NCBI GenBank assembly: GCA_963817755.1
Contig: CAWFPB010000001.1
Span: forward strand, 372,001 to 436,000
Reading direction: 5' to 3'
DNA from: Oleiagrimonas sp963817755
GTDB taxonomy: Bacteria > Pseudomonadota > Gammaproteobacteria > Xanthomonadales > Rhodanobacteraceae
Length of the DNA stretch: 64,000 nucleotides
Shown here: one piece after another, positions 1 through 8,229 of the stretch
Layout of the letters: each line of letters opens with the position of its first letter
Position numbering within the stretch: position 1 is the first letter of the stretch
The notes under the pieces: model-generated
What the model saw: the letters and a program-made list of their open reading frames with translations, nothing else
Told to the model about the DNA's origin: nothing
Database searches by the model: none
Program-made: the position numbers and the translations under genes

Positions 1-774
1 CGCGTGGTGGGTGTGACGGCGCCGTGGAAATCGCGCACGCAGTTTCTGGGGCTGACCCAGAACAGCTCCTCCCCCCTGGGCCAGGACATGCAGTTCTTCG
101 TGCCGGTGGAGTCGGCGCTGGACGCGGGCGTGGGGCCACTGAGTTCGGGCAAGTGCGGGCGCAACGCGCCAGTCATCTCGTTCCAGTCCACGCGGCTTGC
201 GCATTGCCGCTGGATCGAGACCTGGGTGGCGCTGGATACGCCCTCGCAGGTGAAGGCCTATACGCATTTTCTGGATGGCTATGCCGGAGCCCAGCACGAC
301 GCCGGGCGATTCGCCTATCCGCCGAAGGCGAGGCTCTACGGCACCCTGGCGTGGATGAACGTCAACAAGGCGATACCGGACGACGTGGGCCTGAACCTGA
401 TGCTGGCCAGCGGGTTCCTGCTGTTGTGCATGGTCAACGTGGCCGGTCTGCTGGCCGCACGCTTCCTGCGGAGGCAGGGTGACATCGCCGTTCGCCGGGC
501 CCTGGGCGCCGCGCGAAAGCACGTGTTTGCGCAGCATGTGGTCGAGGCCGGGCTGCTGGGGTTCCTGGGCGGCCTGCTGGCGCTGCCGCTGACCCTGCTG
601 GGGCTGTGGATCGTGCGCATGCAGCCGGTGGCCTATGCCGAAGCGGCGCACTTCAGCCTGCCGGTGTTCGCCGGACTGCTGGCGCTGTCGCTGGTAGTGG
701 GCCTGGTGGTCGGCATCCTGCCGGCGTGGCGCGTGTGCCGGCAGCCGCCGGCGATGCAGATCAAGCTGGCATAG
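1..774 (+). CDS. MacB/FtsX-type ABC transporter permease (type A), 5' end outside window
   Basis: This is the C-terminal part of an ABC permease of the MacB/FtsX family. The reading frame is open at the first base, so the true start lies upstream. The visible part holds the end of the extracytoplasmic MacB-type domain, then three hydrophobic segments (near 391-450, 535-610 and 660-730). Between the first two is the cytoplasmic stretch RRQGDIAVRRALGAARK, the usual FtsX-family coupling loop. It closely resembles the permease at 2047-3354, including the CARL/CRW-type segment before the membrane part, so I call both 'type A'. The stop codon sits in the ribosome-binding site (AGGAGG) of the next gene, so the two are co-translated. 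No ATPase is visible and it may lie upstream. The substrate is unknown. Confidence 0.85.
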   Translation, partial: RVVGVTAPWKSRTQFLGLTQNSSSPLGQDMQFFVPVESALDAGVGPLSSGKCGRNAPVISFQSTRLAHCRWIETWVALDTPSQVKAYTHFLDGYAGAQHDAGRFAYPPKARLYGTLAWMNVNKAIPDDVGLNLMLASGFLLLCMVNVAGLLAARFLRRQGDIAVRRALGAARKHVFAQHVVEAGLLGFLGGLLALPLTLLGLWIVRMQPVAYAEAAHFSLPVFAGLLALSLVVGLVVGILPAWRVCRQPPAMQIKLA

Positions 775-780
775 GAGGCC

Positions 781-2019
781 ATGATGCGACAGATCCTGAT
801 TCCCCTCCTGCGCCACCGCATGATGCCGCTGCTGGTCGTGTTCCAGGTCGCGCTGGCGTGTGCGATCGCCTGCAACGCGCTGTTCCTGCTGCAGCAGAAG
901 CTGGTGCCGATCCTCAGTTCCGACGGTATCGGCCATCCCGACCGGCTGATCGTCGTCTGGCGGATCGTCTCGCGCGGCGATCCATGGCAAACCAGCCGGT
1001 TGCAGGAAACCGAAGCGGCACTGCGGGCGGTGCCCGGCGTGTCCTCGGTGAGCGTGGCGGGTTCGCTGCCCATGGTGACCAATGCGCGATTCAATGGAGA
1101 CGTGACCGCGCTCGACAGCGGCATCAAGGCCAATACAGCGATCTACGTGGGCGACCACCTGGTGCGCACGCTGGACCTGAAGCTGGTGGCGGGCCGTGAT
1201 TTCAGCGAAGACGAGCAGAGCGTGCAGAACAAGGGGACCGGCTTCGGGCAGAGCGGGCCGACCATCATCACCCGGGCATTGGCGAGAAGACTGTTCCGGA
1301 ACGGAAAGGCCCTGGGCAGGGAGATCAGCATCGGCAAGATCGACCATCCCGCCAGACGCACGGTTGTTGGTGTGGTCGATCACCTGATGCGCAACGATTT
1401 CGGTTCCGGAGCATCCCGAGATCTGGACAACACGATGCTGTTTCCCGGCATCCCCGGCAAATGGCCCATACCGTCCATCGGGGTACGCATGACGGCGCAG
1501 GCGAACTCGGCCCTCGTGCTCAAGCAGGTTAAGAAAGTCGTCGTGCGCATGCTGGGCTCGCGGACCGTGCAGGGCATCGATCCGGTCTACAACGGCTACG
1601 CCCAACTGCGCGATCGGGCGCTGGCCCGGTCGCGGGCAGCCGTGTGGCTGCTGGCCGGCGTCACCCTGGTGGTGCTGATCGTCACCCTGGCCGGGATCAT
1701 GGGCATGACCGCCTACTGGGTGCAGCAACGCACGCGACAGGTGGGCATCCGTCGCGCGCTGGGTGCCCGCCGGCGCGACATCCTGCGATACCTGCAGCTC
1801 GAGAACCTGATGGTGGTGGGTGTCGGGGTGGTGCTGGGCCTGCTGGCCGCGTATCTGGTCAATGTCTGGCTGATGCACCACTACGAACTGTCGCGCCTGC
1901 CTTTGAGCTACCTGCCGCTGGGTGCCGCAATCCTTCTGGCACTCGGCCAGCTGGCGGTCCTGGGCCCGGCCCTGCGTGCCGCCAACGTGCCGCCGGTGGT
2001 GGCGACGCGGTCGGTCTGA
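781..2019 (+). CDS. MacB/FtsX-type ABC transporter permease (type B)
   Basis: This 412-residue inner-membrane permease is of the MacB/FtsX family. It has one N-terminal membrane segment (about residues 15-40), a large periplasmic MacB-type domain with the characteristic PGVSSVSVAGSLP segment, and three C-terminal membrane helices (about 290-315, 340-370 and 380-405). The coupling loop reads RQVGIRRALGARRRDILRY. The start follows an AGGAGG site at 774-779. The C-terminus (PPVVATRSV) is the same as that of the permease ending at 4594, so the two belong to one subtype, distinct from the type A genes on either side. The likely role is half of a heterodimeric exporter or mechanotransmission complex. 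The cargo is not recognisable from sequence. Confidence 0.88.
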   Translation: MMRQILIPLLRHRMMPLLVVFQVALACAIACNALFLLQQKLVPILSSDGIGHPDRLIVVWRIVSRGDPWQTSRLQETEAALRAVPGVSSVSVAGSLPMVTNARFNGDVTALDSGIKANTAIYVGDHLVRTLDLKLVAGRDFSEDEQSVQNKGTGFGQSGPTIITRALARRLFRNGKALGREISIGKIDHPARRTVVGVVDHLMRNDFGSGASRDLDNTMLFPGIPGKWPIPSIGVRMTAQANSALVLKQVKKVVVRMLGSRTVQGIDPVYNGYAQLRDRALARSRAAVWLLAGVTLVVLIVTLAGIMGMTAYWVQQRTRQVGIRRALGARRRDILRYLQLENLMVVGVGVVLGLLAAYLVNVWLMHHYELSRLPLSYLPLGAAILLALGQLAVLGPALRAANVPPVVATRSV

Positions 2020-2046
2020 ATGAATAAACTCTTGCGGAGGAAAGGG

Positions 2047-3354
2047 ATGATCACCTACTACATGGACCTGGCGCTTCGAAGCATGCGGCGCAACAAGGTG
2101 CTCACGGCGCTGATGGTTGTCGCCATCGGCCTGGGCATTGGCGCCAGCATGACCATGCTGACGGTATTGCATGTACTCACGGCCGATCCGATCCCGGGCA
2201 AGAGCGCGAAGCTGTTTGCCCCGCAGGTCGATCCGCGTCCGTTGGACGGATACCACGAGGGCGTGCAGCCGCCGGACGAGTTGACCTGGATCGACGCCAT
2301 GAACCTGCTGCATGCGCGCAAGGGCGTGCTTCAGGCGGCGATGATGGGGGGGTACCTGACGGTGATCCCCCCGACCGGCGTGCAGCACGCATTCCACACC
2401 CAAGGGCGGTATGTCACAGCTGATTTCTTCCGCATGTTCGACGTGCCGTTCATTGCGGGCAGTGGCTGGTCTGCCCGGCAGGATGACAACCAGGCGCGCG
2501 TTGCGGTCATCACGCGGCACATGGCCGACAGGCTCTACGGCACGACACAGGCCGTCGGCCGCACGGTTCGCATGGCGAACTATGGATTCCGCGTCATCGG
2601 CGTCATCGGGGACTGGGATCCATCTCCGCGATTCTTCGACCCGGGCACGGGCCTGTACGGCAAGCCCGAACAAATCTACCTGCCGCTGCAGACGGTCATG
2701 GGCCTCAAGCCGTCCCTGCCCACCATGGGCAACATGGACTGCTGGGGGAACCTGAGTACCGCAGGCCTGACCCAGTCGACCGCTTGCGCCTGGATCAAGT
2801 TCTGGGTGCAGCTGGACACCCCGGAACAAGCCGCTCGCTACCGTCAATTCCTGGTCCACTACTCGGCGCAGCAGAAAGCGCTCGGACGGTTCCAGCGACC
2901 GCCCAACACGCGTCTTCGCGACGTGATGCAGTGGCTCGATTACATCCACGCCGTGCCCGGGAGCGTGCAGTTGCAGGCGTTGCTTGCCCTGGGTTTCCTG
3001 CTGGTCTGCCTGGTCAATACCACGGCCCTGCTGCTGGTGAAGTTCCTGCGTCGCGGGGGCGAGCTGTCAGTGCGCCGCGCGATGGGGGCATCGCGGCGAA
3101 CGATCTTCGCCCAGCTCCTGACGGAAGCGGCCCTGCTGGGGCTGGCCGGCGGCCTCCTGGGGCTGGGCCTGGCGGCGCTCGGACTCTGGATCGTGCGCGA
3201 ACAACCGGTGCAGTACGCCTCGCTGGCGCACCTGGACGGGGGCATGCTCACCGCGACCTTCTTCCTGGCCGTGGTCGCCATGCTGGTAGCGGCGCTGTTT
3301 CCCGCCTGGCGCGCCTGCCGCCTGTTGCCGGCGCGATTGCTGAAGACGCAGTGA
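2047..3354 (+). CDS. MacB/FtsX-type ABC transporter permease (type A)
   Basis: This is a complete type A permease of 435 residues. I chose the ATG at 2047 over the upstream ATG at 2020 because a strong GGAGGAAA site (2036-2043) stands just before it, and the protein then begins with MITYYMDLALRSMRRNK, typical of the family (a basic stretch before helix 1). Helix 1 is followed by a periplasmic MacB-type domain and three C-terminal helices. The coupling loop is RGGELSVRRAMGASRRT. It resembles the truncated permease at 1-774 throughout the shared region, including a pair of cysteines around residues 230-250. It probably pairs with the type B permease that follows 10 bp downstream. Confidence 0.88.
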   Translation: MITYYMDLALRSMRRNKVLTALMVVAIGLGIGASMTMLTVLHVLTADPIPGKSAKLFAPQVDPRPLDGYHEGVQPPDELTWIDAMNLLHARKGVLQAAMMGGYLTVIPPTGVQHAFHTQGRYVTADFFRMFDVPFIAGSGWSARQDDNQARVAVITRHMADRLYGTTQAVGRTVRMANYGFRVIGVIGDWDPSPRFFDPGTGLYGKPEQIYLPLQTVMGLKPSLPTMGNMDCWGNLSTAGLTQSTACAWIKFWVQLDTPEQAARYRQFLVHYSAQQKALGRFQRPPNTRLRDVMQWLDYIHAVPGSVQLQALLALGFLLVCLVNTTALLLVKFLRRGGELSVRRAMGASRRTIFAQLLTEAALLGLAGGLLGLGLAALGLWIVREQPVQYASLAHLDGGMLTATFFLAVVAMLVAALFPAWRACRLLPARLLKTQ

Positions 3355-3364
3355 GGGAACGACC

Positions 3365-4594
3365 ATGAATCCGATTGTTTCGGCTCTGCGGCATCACAAG
3401 ACCACGGTGGTCCTGGTGGCGCTGGAGATCGCACTGTCCTGCGCCATCATCACCAATGCGCTTTTCCTGATCGGCAACCGTGTTTCGCATATGCAGGTGT
3501 CCACCGGCGTGGACGACCAGCATCTGGTTTGGGCCACGACGAACACGCTGTACGTGGGTCAGAAGCACACCCACGCCGGCATGGTCAGTGAAGTCGACGA
3601 CGACCTCGCGGCCCTGCGCACGATCCCCGGCGTCGAATCGGCCACGGTGACGACATCCCTGCCATTGGCCGGCGGCTACATGAGCACCGACGTCTACAGG
3701 CGACCCGGCGACAAGTCCAGCATCGCCGGGAACGTGATCGAGGACCTGGCCACGGCGGGCACGCTGAAGACGCTCGGGATCAAGATTTCCGAGGGCCGGG
3801 GTTTCCGGGCGCAGGAATACGGGAATCACGATCTGTTCCTGAAAAGCACCGGCTTTCCCGATGCCGCCATCATCACGCGCGACCTGGCCGATCGGCTGTG
3901 GCCGGGCAAGGATCCGCTGGGCAAGCCGATCTACTTCAACCTGAGCGGTTCCAGGGTCGTCCATGTGGTGGGCGTGACCGAGCATCTGCTCAACCCCATC
4001 ATCGGCACCGACCACGTCACCGACCGTGGGTTGATCCTGCCGGTCCAGGCCGTGGGTTCCATGGCCACCTATGCCTTGCGTGTCGAACCGGATCGACGCG
4101 TCGCGGTGAAGCGGGCCATTCCGGGCATATTGCGGCACCTGGATCCGGCACGGAGCGTCCAGGCACATGTCTACACCCACACGATTCATCAGTATTTCCA
4201 CAACGACCGCGCCATGATCTGGCTGCTGGCGGTGGTGGTCGGTTGCCTGCTGGCGCTGACCGCGCTGGGCGTGGTCGGCCTGTCCAGTTTCTGGGTTCAG
4301 CAGCGCACCAAGATCATCGGCATCCGCCGCGCCATCGGTGCCACGCGCGGCGACATCCTGCGCTATTTCCTGGTCGAGAACTTCCTGATCGTGAGCCTGG
4401 GCGTGGCGGTGGGCACCGCGGGCGCCGTGGGCCTGAACCTGTGGCTGATGCGCCATTACGAACTGGAACGCATGCCGCTGACCTGGTTGCCCGCGGGTGC
4501 GCTGGTGCTGTGGGCCCTGGGACTGCTTTCGGCACTCGGGCCGGCCCTGCGCGCCGCGCGCGTGCCGCCGGTGGTGGCCACGCGGAGCGTATGA
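3365..4594 (+). CDS. MacB/FtsX-type ABC transporter permease (type B)
   Basis: This 409-residue permease is the second type B copy. It has an N-terminal helix (VVLVALEIALSCAIITNALFL), a periplasmic MacB-type domain with PGVESATVTTSLPL, and three C-terminal helices. The coupling loop is TKIIGIRRAIGATRGDILRY and the C-terminus PPVVATRSV matches the type B permease ending at 2019. It lies 10 bp after the type A gene and 49 bp before the VDG-repeat gene, so the whole run probably forms one transcript. The A-B-A-B order suggests duplication of an ancestral A-B pair followed by divergence. This is inferred from the similarity of the two pairs and no tree was built. Confidence 0.88.
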   Translation: MNPIVSALRHHKTTVVLVALEIALSCAIITNALFLIGNRVSHMQVSTGVDDQHLVWATTNTLYVGQKHTHAGMVSEVDDDLAALRTIPGVESATVTTSLPLAGGYMSTDVYRRPGDKSSIAGNVIEDLATAGTLKTLGIKISEGRGFRAQEYGNHDLFLKSTGFPDAAIITRDLADRLWPGKDPLGKPIYFNLSGSRVVHVVGVTEHLLNPIIGTDHVTDRGLILPVQAVGSMATYALRVEPDRRVAVKRAIPGILRHLDPARSVQAHVYTHTIHQYFHNDRAMIWLLAVVVGCLLALTALGVVGLSSFWVQQRTKIIGIRRAIGATRGDILRYFLVENFLIVSLGVAVGTAGAVGLNLWLMRHYELERMPLTWLPAGALVLWALGLLSALGPALRAARVPPVVATRSV

Positions 4595-4643
4595 GTCCAT
4601 GAGCGACATCGACGATGTGCCCATCGAAGCGAGGAGAAGAGGG

Positions 4644-5324
4644 ATGAAGCAGATACACGTGCTGGGTGTCGTGGCTGCCGCCTTGGTTTGTGGCAGTTGT
4701 TCGATGCATATCGACAGGCCCACCAGCATCGCGGCCGGGACATCCCCGCGCTCGATCTATTCGGTCGACGGCGAGGTGCAGGTGCAATCGCATGCACGGG
4801 CAAAAAAGGTGCACAGCGTGGACGGTGACGTCACCCTGGGCGCGTTCGCCCGGGTGCGCGCCATCGATACGGTGGACGGCCGCGTGCAGCTGGGCCGCCA
4901 GGCGGTATGCGAGCACGACCTCGCCGATGTCGATGGCGACATCGTGCTGGGGCGACTCGCGCGCGTGGGGGGTGACGTGCGGACCTACGATGGCAGCCTG
5001 TTGGCGGATGATGCCAACGTCGACGGCGGTATCCGTACCGTGTCCGGCCGCATCGAGCTGCGTGGCAACACGCATGTCCACGGGGGCATTATCCTCGACA
5101 AGCCCAAGCCGTCGAACGGTTCGGACAGCGCGGCGGCCCAACGCCTGCCCGTCATCGTGATCGGACCGGGCGTGATCGTGGACGGTCCGATCATTGCGCA
5201 TCACGGCGGCATCTTGCGGGTGAGCCACCAGGCCTGGGTCGGACCCATTCGGGGGCTTGAGACGCAGTGGTTCGATGGCCCCCTCCCGGCCCTGCACCGA
5301 ATGGACAGGCGACACCATGAGTAA
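4644..5324 (+). CDS. Secreted VDG-repeat (bactofilin-like beta-helix) protein
   Basis: This is a 226-residue exported protein. The ATG at 4644 follows GAGGAGAAGAGGG, so I prefer it to the longer frame. Residues 1-20 form a signal peptide ending near two cysteines (C16 and C19). The context is only a partial lipobox, so lipidation is uncertain. Residues 40-150 carry a repeat of about 18 residues built round V-D-G (VDG at about 41, 59, 77, 96 and 126, YDG at 115, VSG at 133), each followed by D/R-V/I-x-L-G. This is the signature of a short right-handed beta-helix as in bactofilins and DUF4097-like proteins. Bactofilins are normally cytoplasmic, so an exported form beside four permeases is unusual. 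The function is unknown; it could be a scaffold or sensor for the export complex. Confidence 0.75.
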   Translation: MKQIHVLGVVAAALVCGSCSMHIDRPTSIAAGTSPRSIYSVDGEVQVQSHARAKKVHSVDGDVTLGAFARVRAIDTVDGRVQLGRQAVCEHDLADVDGDIVLGRLARVGGDVRTYDGSLLADDANVDGGIRTVSGRIELRGNTHVHGGIILDKPKPSNGSDSAAAQRLPVIVIGPGVIVDGPIIAHHGGILRVSHQAWVGPIRGLETQWFDGPLPALHRMDRRHHE

Positions 5325-5366
5325 AGTCATGGCAACCTTTCCGGGCCGAGAGGCATCCATGTCTAC

Positions 5367-6728
5367 ATGTGCAAACGAAAAATGCGTACAGTCCTGATCA
5401 TCGACGACAATCCCGCCGTGGGCGATGCGCTCTCGCTGTTGCTGTCGTTGCACGACATCCGCCCGATCACGGCCACCTCGCAGGCCGAGGGGCTGAAGAT
5501 CCTCGCCCGCGACCGCGTGGACGTGGTCATCCAGGACATGAACTTCAGCGCCGACACCACCTCCGGCGAGGAGGGCGTGGAGCTGTTCGGCGCCATCCGC
5601 GAACAGCATCCGGACCTGCCGGTGATCCTGCTGACCGCCTGGACCCATCTGGAGACCGCGGTGGAGCTGGTCAAGGCCGGCGCCGCCGACTACGTGGCCA
5701 AGCCGTGGGACGACAGCAAGCTGGTGACCACGGTGGAGAACCTGCTGGAGCTGTCCGAGTCCACGCGCGAGGTCAGCCGCACGCGCACCGAGCGCCGCCG
5801 GCGCAAGGAGCAGCTGCTGGAGCGCTTCGACCTGGACGGCATGGTGTTCGCCGCCGAGGCCACCTGCCGCACGGTGGAGCTGGCCTGCCAGGTGGCGCGC
5901 TCGGACGTGCCGGTGCTGGTCACCGGGCCCAACGGTGCCGGCAAGGAGCGCATCGCGCGCATCGTGCATTTGAACTCGGCGGTGTGCGACGGGCCGTTCG
6001 TGGCGGTCAACTGCGGCGCGCTTCCGGGCGAGCTGATCGAGGCCGAGCTGTTCGGCGCCGACGCCGGTGCCTATACCGGGGCCAACAAGGCGCGCGAGGG
6101 TCGTTTCGAGCTGGCCGACGGCGGCACGCTGTTCCTGGACGAGATCGGCAACCTGCCGCTGTCGGGCCAGGTCAAGCTGTTGCGCGTGCTGGAGACCGGC
6201 GAGTTCGAGCGCCTGGGCTCGGGGCGCACGCGCAAGGCCCGGGTACGCGTGATCAGCGCCACCAACGCCGATCTCAAGACCATGATCGCCGAGGGCACGT
6301 TCCGCGAGGATCTGTATTACCGCCTCAACGTGATCGAGGTGAACCTGCCGCCGCTGGCCGAGCGCAGCGACGACATCCTGCCGCTGGCCGAGCATTTCCT
6401 GGCCGGCCGCGCGGAGCTGTCCGACGAGGCGCGCGAAGCGCTGGTGCACCATGCGTGGCCGGGCAACGTGCGCGAACTCAAGAACGCCATCGATCGCGCC
6501 TGCCTGCTGGTGCACGGCGAGCCGATCACGCCGCAGCACCTGAACCTGCCCGACGTGCACGAGGATGAGGCGACGCCCACCTGGCGCAACCTGGACGAGC
6601 CCACGCGCGACGCGGTCCAGCAGGCGCTCAGCAGTCATGCCGGCGTGATCAGCCGCGCGGCGCAGTCGCTGGGACTGTCGCGCCAGGCGCTGTACCGCCG
6701 CATGCAGCGCTACGGTATCGAGACGTGA
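5367..6728 (+). CDS. NtrC-family sigma54-dependent response regulator
   Basis: This 453-residue transcription activator has three domains: a receiver (1-125; phospho-acceptor D57 and K112), a AAA+ sigma54-interaction domain (about 160-390), and a Fis-type helix-turn-helix (about 425-450). The AAA+ motifs are visible: Walker A GPNGAGKE (187-194), the sigma54-contact loop GAYTGA (234-239), Walker B GGTLFLDE (252-259) and an arginine finger in FREDLYYRL. GAYTGA in place of GAFTGA is a conservative change and should still work. The start at 5367 has GAGAGG 12 bp upstream; 5382 is an alternative. The cognate kinase follows 28 bp later. The obvious candidate target is the upstream permease operon, but I did not find a clear sigma54 site there. 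Confidence 0.93.
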   Translation: MCKRKMRTVLIIDDNPAVGDALSLLLSLHDIRPITATSQAEGLKILARDRVDVVIQDMNFSADTTSGEEGVELFGAIREQHPDLPVILLTAWTHLETAVELVKAGAADYVAKPWDDSKLVTTVENLLELSESTREVSRTRTERRRRKEQLLERFDLDGMVFAAEATCRTVELACQVARSDVPVLVTGPNGAGKERIARIVHLNSAVCDGPFVAVNCGALPGELIEAELFGADAGAYTGANKAREGRFELADGGTLFLDEIGNLPLSGQVKLLRVLETGEFERLGSGRTRKARVRVISATNADLKTMIAEGTFREDLYYRLNVIEVNLPPLAERSDDILPLAEHFLAGRAELSDEAREALVHHAWPGNVRELKNAIDRACLLVHGEPITPQHLNLPDVHEDEATPTWRNLDEPTRDAVQQALSSHAGVISRAAQSLGLSRQALYRRMQRYGIET

Positions 6729-6756
6729 TTCGCCCGCCGTCCGGGGGAAGGCCCGC

Positions 6757-8133
6757 ATGCGCCTGAGATCGCTGCAGGGCCGCATGGCGCTGATGGCCGG
6801 CTGGGCCACGCTGCTCGGCGCACTGGTCTATGCCGCGGTCACCCAGTGGCCGCTGCCGCAACTGCTCGACGCGCTGGGCACGTTCCTGCAGATTTCCATC
6901 GATCCGGGCTGGTTGCATACCCCGGTGGGCGGCCTGCTGGTGACGCTGCTGCTGCTGGTGCCGATCACCATCTGGCTGGGCGGTCGCCTGGCGCGCCCGC
7001 TGCTGCGCCTGGTGCGCGCGCTCGAGGGCGCGGTGGTCAGCTATCGCGATGGCGAGTTCGGCTTCTCCATCGCCACCCGCCGCAGCGACGAACTGGGTGA
7101 CCTGGTGCGCCTGCACAACGAGCTGGGCCAGACCCTGCGCGAGCAGCGCCAGCACCTGGTCCAGCGCGAGCTGCTGCTGGACACCGTGGTGCAGAAGACC
7201 CCGGTGGCGCTGGTCCTCACCGACGCGCACGACCACGTCAACTACGCCAACATCGCCGCGCGCCAGCTGTTCCACGAGGGCCGCAAGATGGAGGGCGAGC
7301 AGTTCGAGCCCCTGCTCGACGCCGAATCGCATGCCCTGCTGGAGATCGTGCGCAGCGGTCGCGATGCGCTGTTCCCGGTGGACATGGACGGGTCGGAGGA
7401 GACCTTCCATGTCTCGCAGCGCGAGTTCCGCCTGCAGGGGCGGCCGCACCACCTGTACCTGTTCCGGCGCATGACGCGCGAGCTCTCGCGCCAGGAAGTG
7501 GCCACCTGGAAGCGCGTGATCCGGGTGATCAGCCATGAGCTGAACAATTCGCTGGCGCCCATCTCCTCGCTGGCGCACTCGGGGGCCGAACTGGCCCGCC
7601 GCGGGCAGATCGAGCGACTGCCCGGCGTCTTCTCGGGCATCTCCGAACGTGCCCGGCACCTGCATCACTTCATCAGCGGCTACGCGGACGTGGCCAAGCT
7701 GCCTGCGCCGCGCATCGAGAACGTGGCCTGGCCGACGTTCGTCGAATCGCTGGCGATGCATTGCCAATTCCGCTTGCAGGGCGAGGTCCCCGGCCACGCG
7801 GCGCGTTTCGACCCGGCGCAGGTCGAGCAGGCGCTGATCAACCTGGTCAAGAACGCCCACGAGTCGGGGACGGACGAGGACGAAGTGACCCTGTCGATCG
7901 CCGAGGTCGGGTCGTCCTGGCGCATCGAGGTGGCCGACCGCGGTCCGGGCATGAGCGAGGCGGTGCTGGCCCAGGCCCTGTTGCCGTTCTATTCCACCAA
8001 GCGTTCGGGCACCGGCCTGGGGCTGGCGCTGGCGCGCGAAATCGCCGAGGCGCACGGTGGGCGCCTGAGTCTTTCCAATCGCTCCGGAGGCGGCCTGCGG
8101 GTCACCCTGCTGCTGCCGATCACGCCGGACTGA
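6757..8133 (+). CDS. Sensor histidine kinase (NtrB/AtoS-like), partner of the sigma54 regulator
   Basis: This is a 458-residue membrane histidine kinase. Two membrane segments (about 10-30 and 57-76) enclose only a short periplasmic loop of about 25 residues, so a periplasmic ligand domain is absent and sensing is probably within the membrane or through the PAS domain. HAMP (about 77-130) and PAS (about 138-240) domains follow. The phospho-accepting histidine is H260 in SHELNNSLAPI, a divergent H-box typical of NtrY/AtoS-like kinases. The ATPase domain has the N-box (NLVKNAHES), DRGPGM (394-399) and GTGLGLAL (418-425). The start follows GGGGGAAGG. It forms a pair with the upstream response regulator. 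Confidence 0.93.
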   Translation: MRLRSLQGRMALMAGWATLLGALVYAAVTQWPLPQLLDALGTFLQISIDPGWLHTPVGGLLVTLLLLVPITIWLGGRLARPLLRLVRALEGAVVSYRDGEFGFSIATRRSDELGDLVRLHNELGQTLREQRQHLVQRELLLDTVVQKTPVALVLTDAHDHVNYANIAARQLFHEGRKMEGEQFEPLLDAESHALLEIVRSGRDALFPVDMDGSEETFHVSQREFRLQGRPHHLYLFRRMTRELSRQEVATWKRVIRVISHELNNSLAPISSLAHSGAELARRGQIERLPGVFSGISERARHLHHFISGYADVAKLPAPRIENVAWPTFVESLAMHCQFRLQGEVPGHAARFDPAQVEQALINLVKNAHESGTDEDEVTLSIAEVGSSWRIEVADRGPGMSEAVLAQALLPFYSTKRSGTGLGLALAREIAEAHGGRLSLSNRSGGGLRVTLLLPITPD

Positions 8134-8186
8134 ACCGGCGTTGTCCGCTTCCGGCCGGGCACCTCGAAGGTCCCGCCTTAAGCCCC

Positions 8187-8192
8187 TATACT
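8187..8192 (+). promoter_or_regulatory. Candidate -10 element for the ThrE-type exporter gene
   Basis: TATACT lies 38 bp before the proposed start codon at 8230, between the histidine kinase stop and the exporter gene. No good -35 box is seen at the right distance, so this is a weak call based on the -10 match and position alone. Confidence 0.3.
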
Positions 8193-8229
8193 CGGCCACT
8201 TGTGGCTCCAGGCAGGGCAGGTTGCGGGG

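Noticed and set aside
5325..5366. A sigma54 promoter before the response regulator
   Set aside because: TGGCAA is present but the required GC at the right spacing is missing.
3248..6809. Two long minus-strand open frames (up to about 830 codons) opposite the permeases and the response regulator
   Set aside because: They overlap genes with clear domain motifs, have no recognisable domain and carry the Arg/Ala/Gln-rich composition of antisense frames in high-GC DNA.
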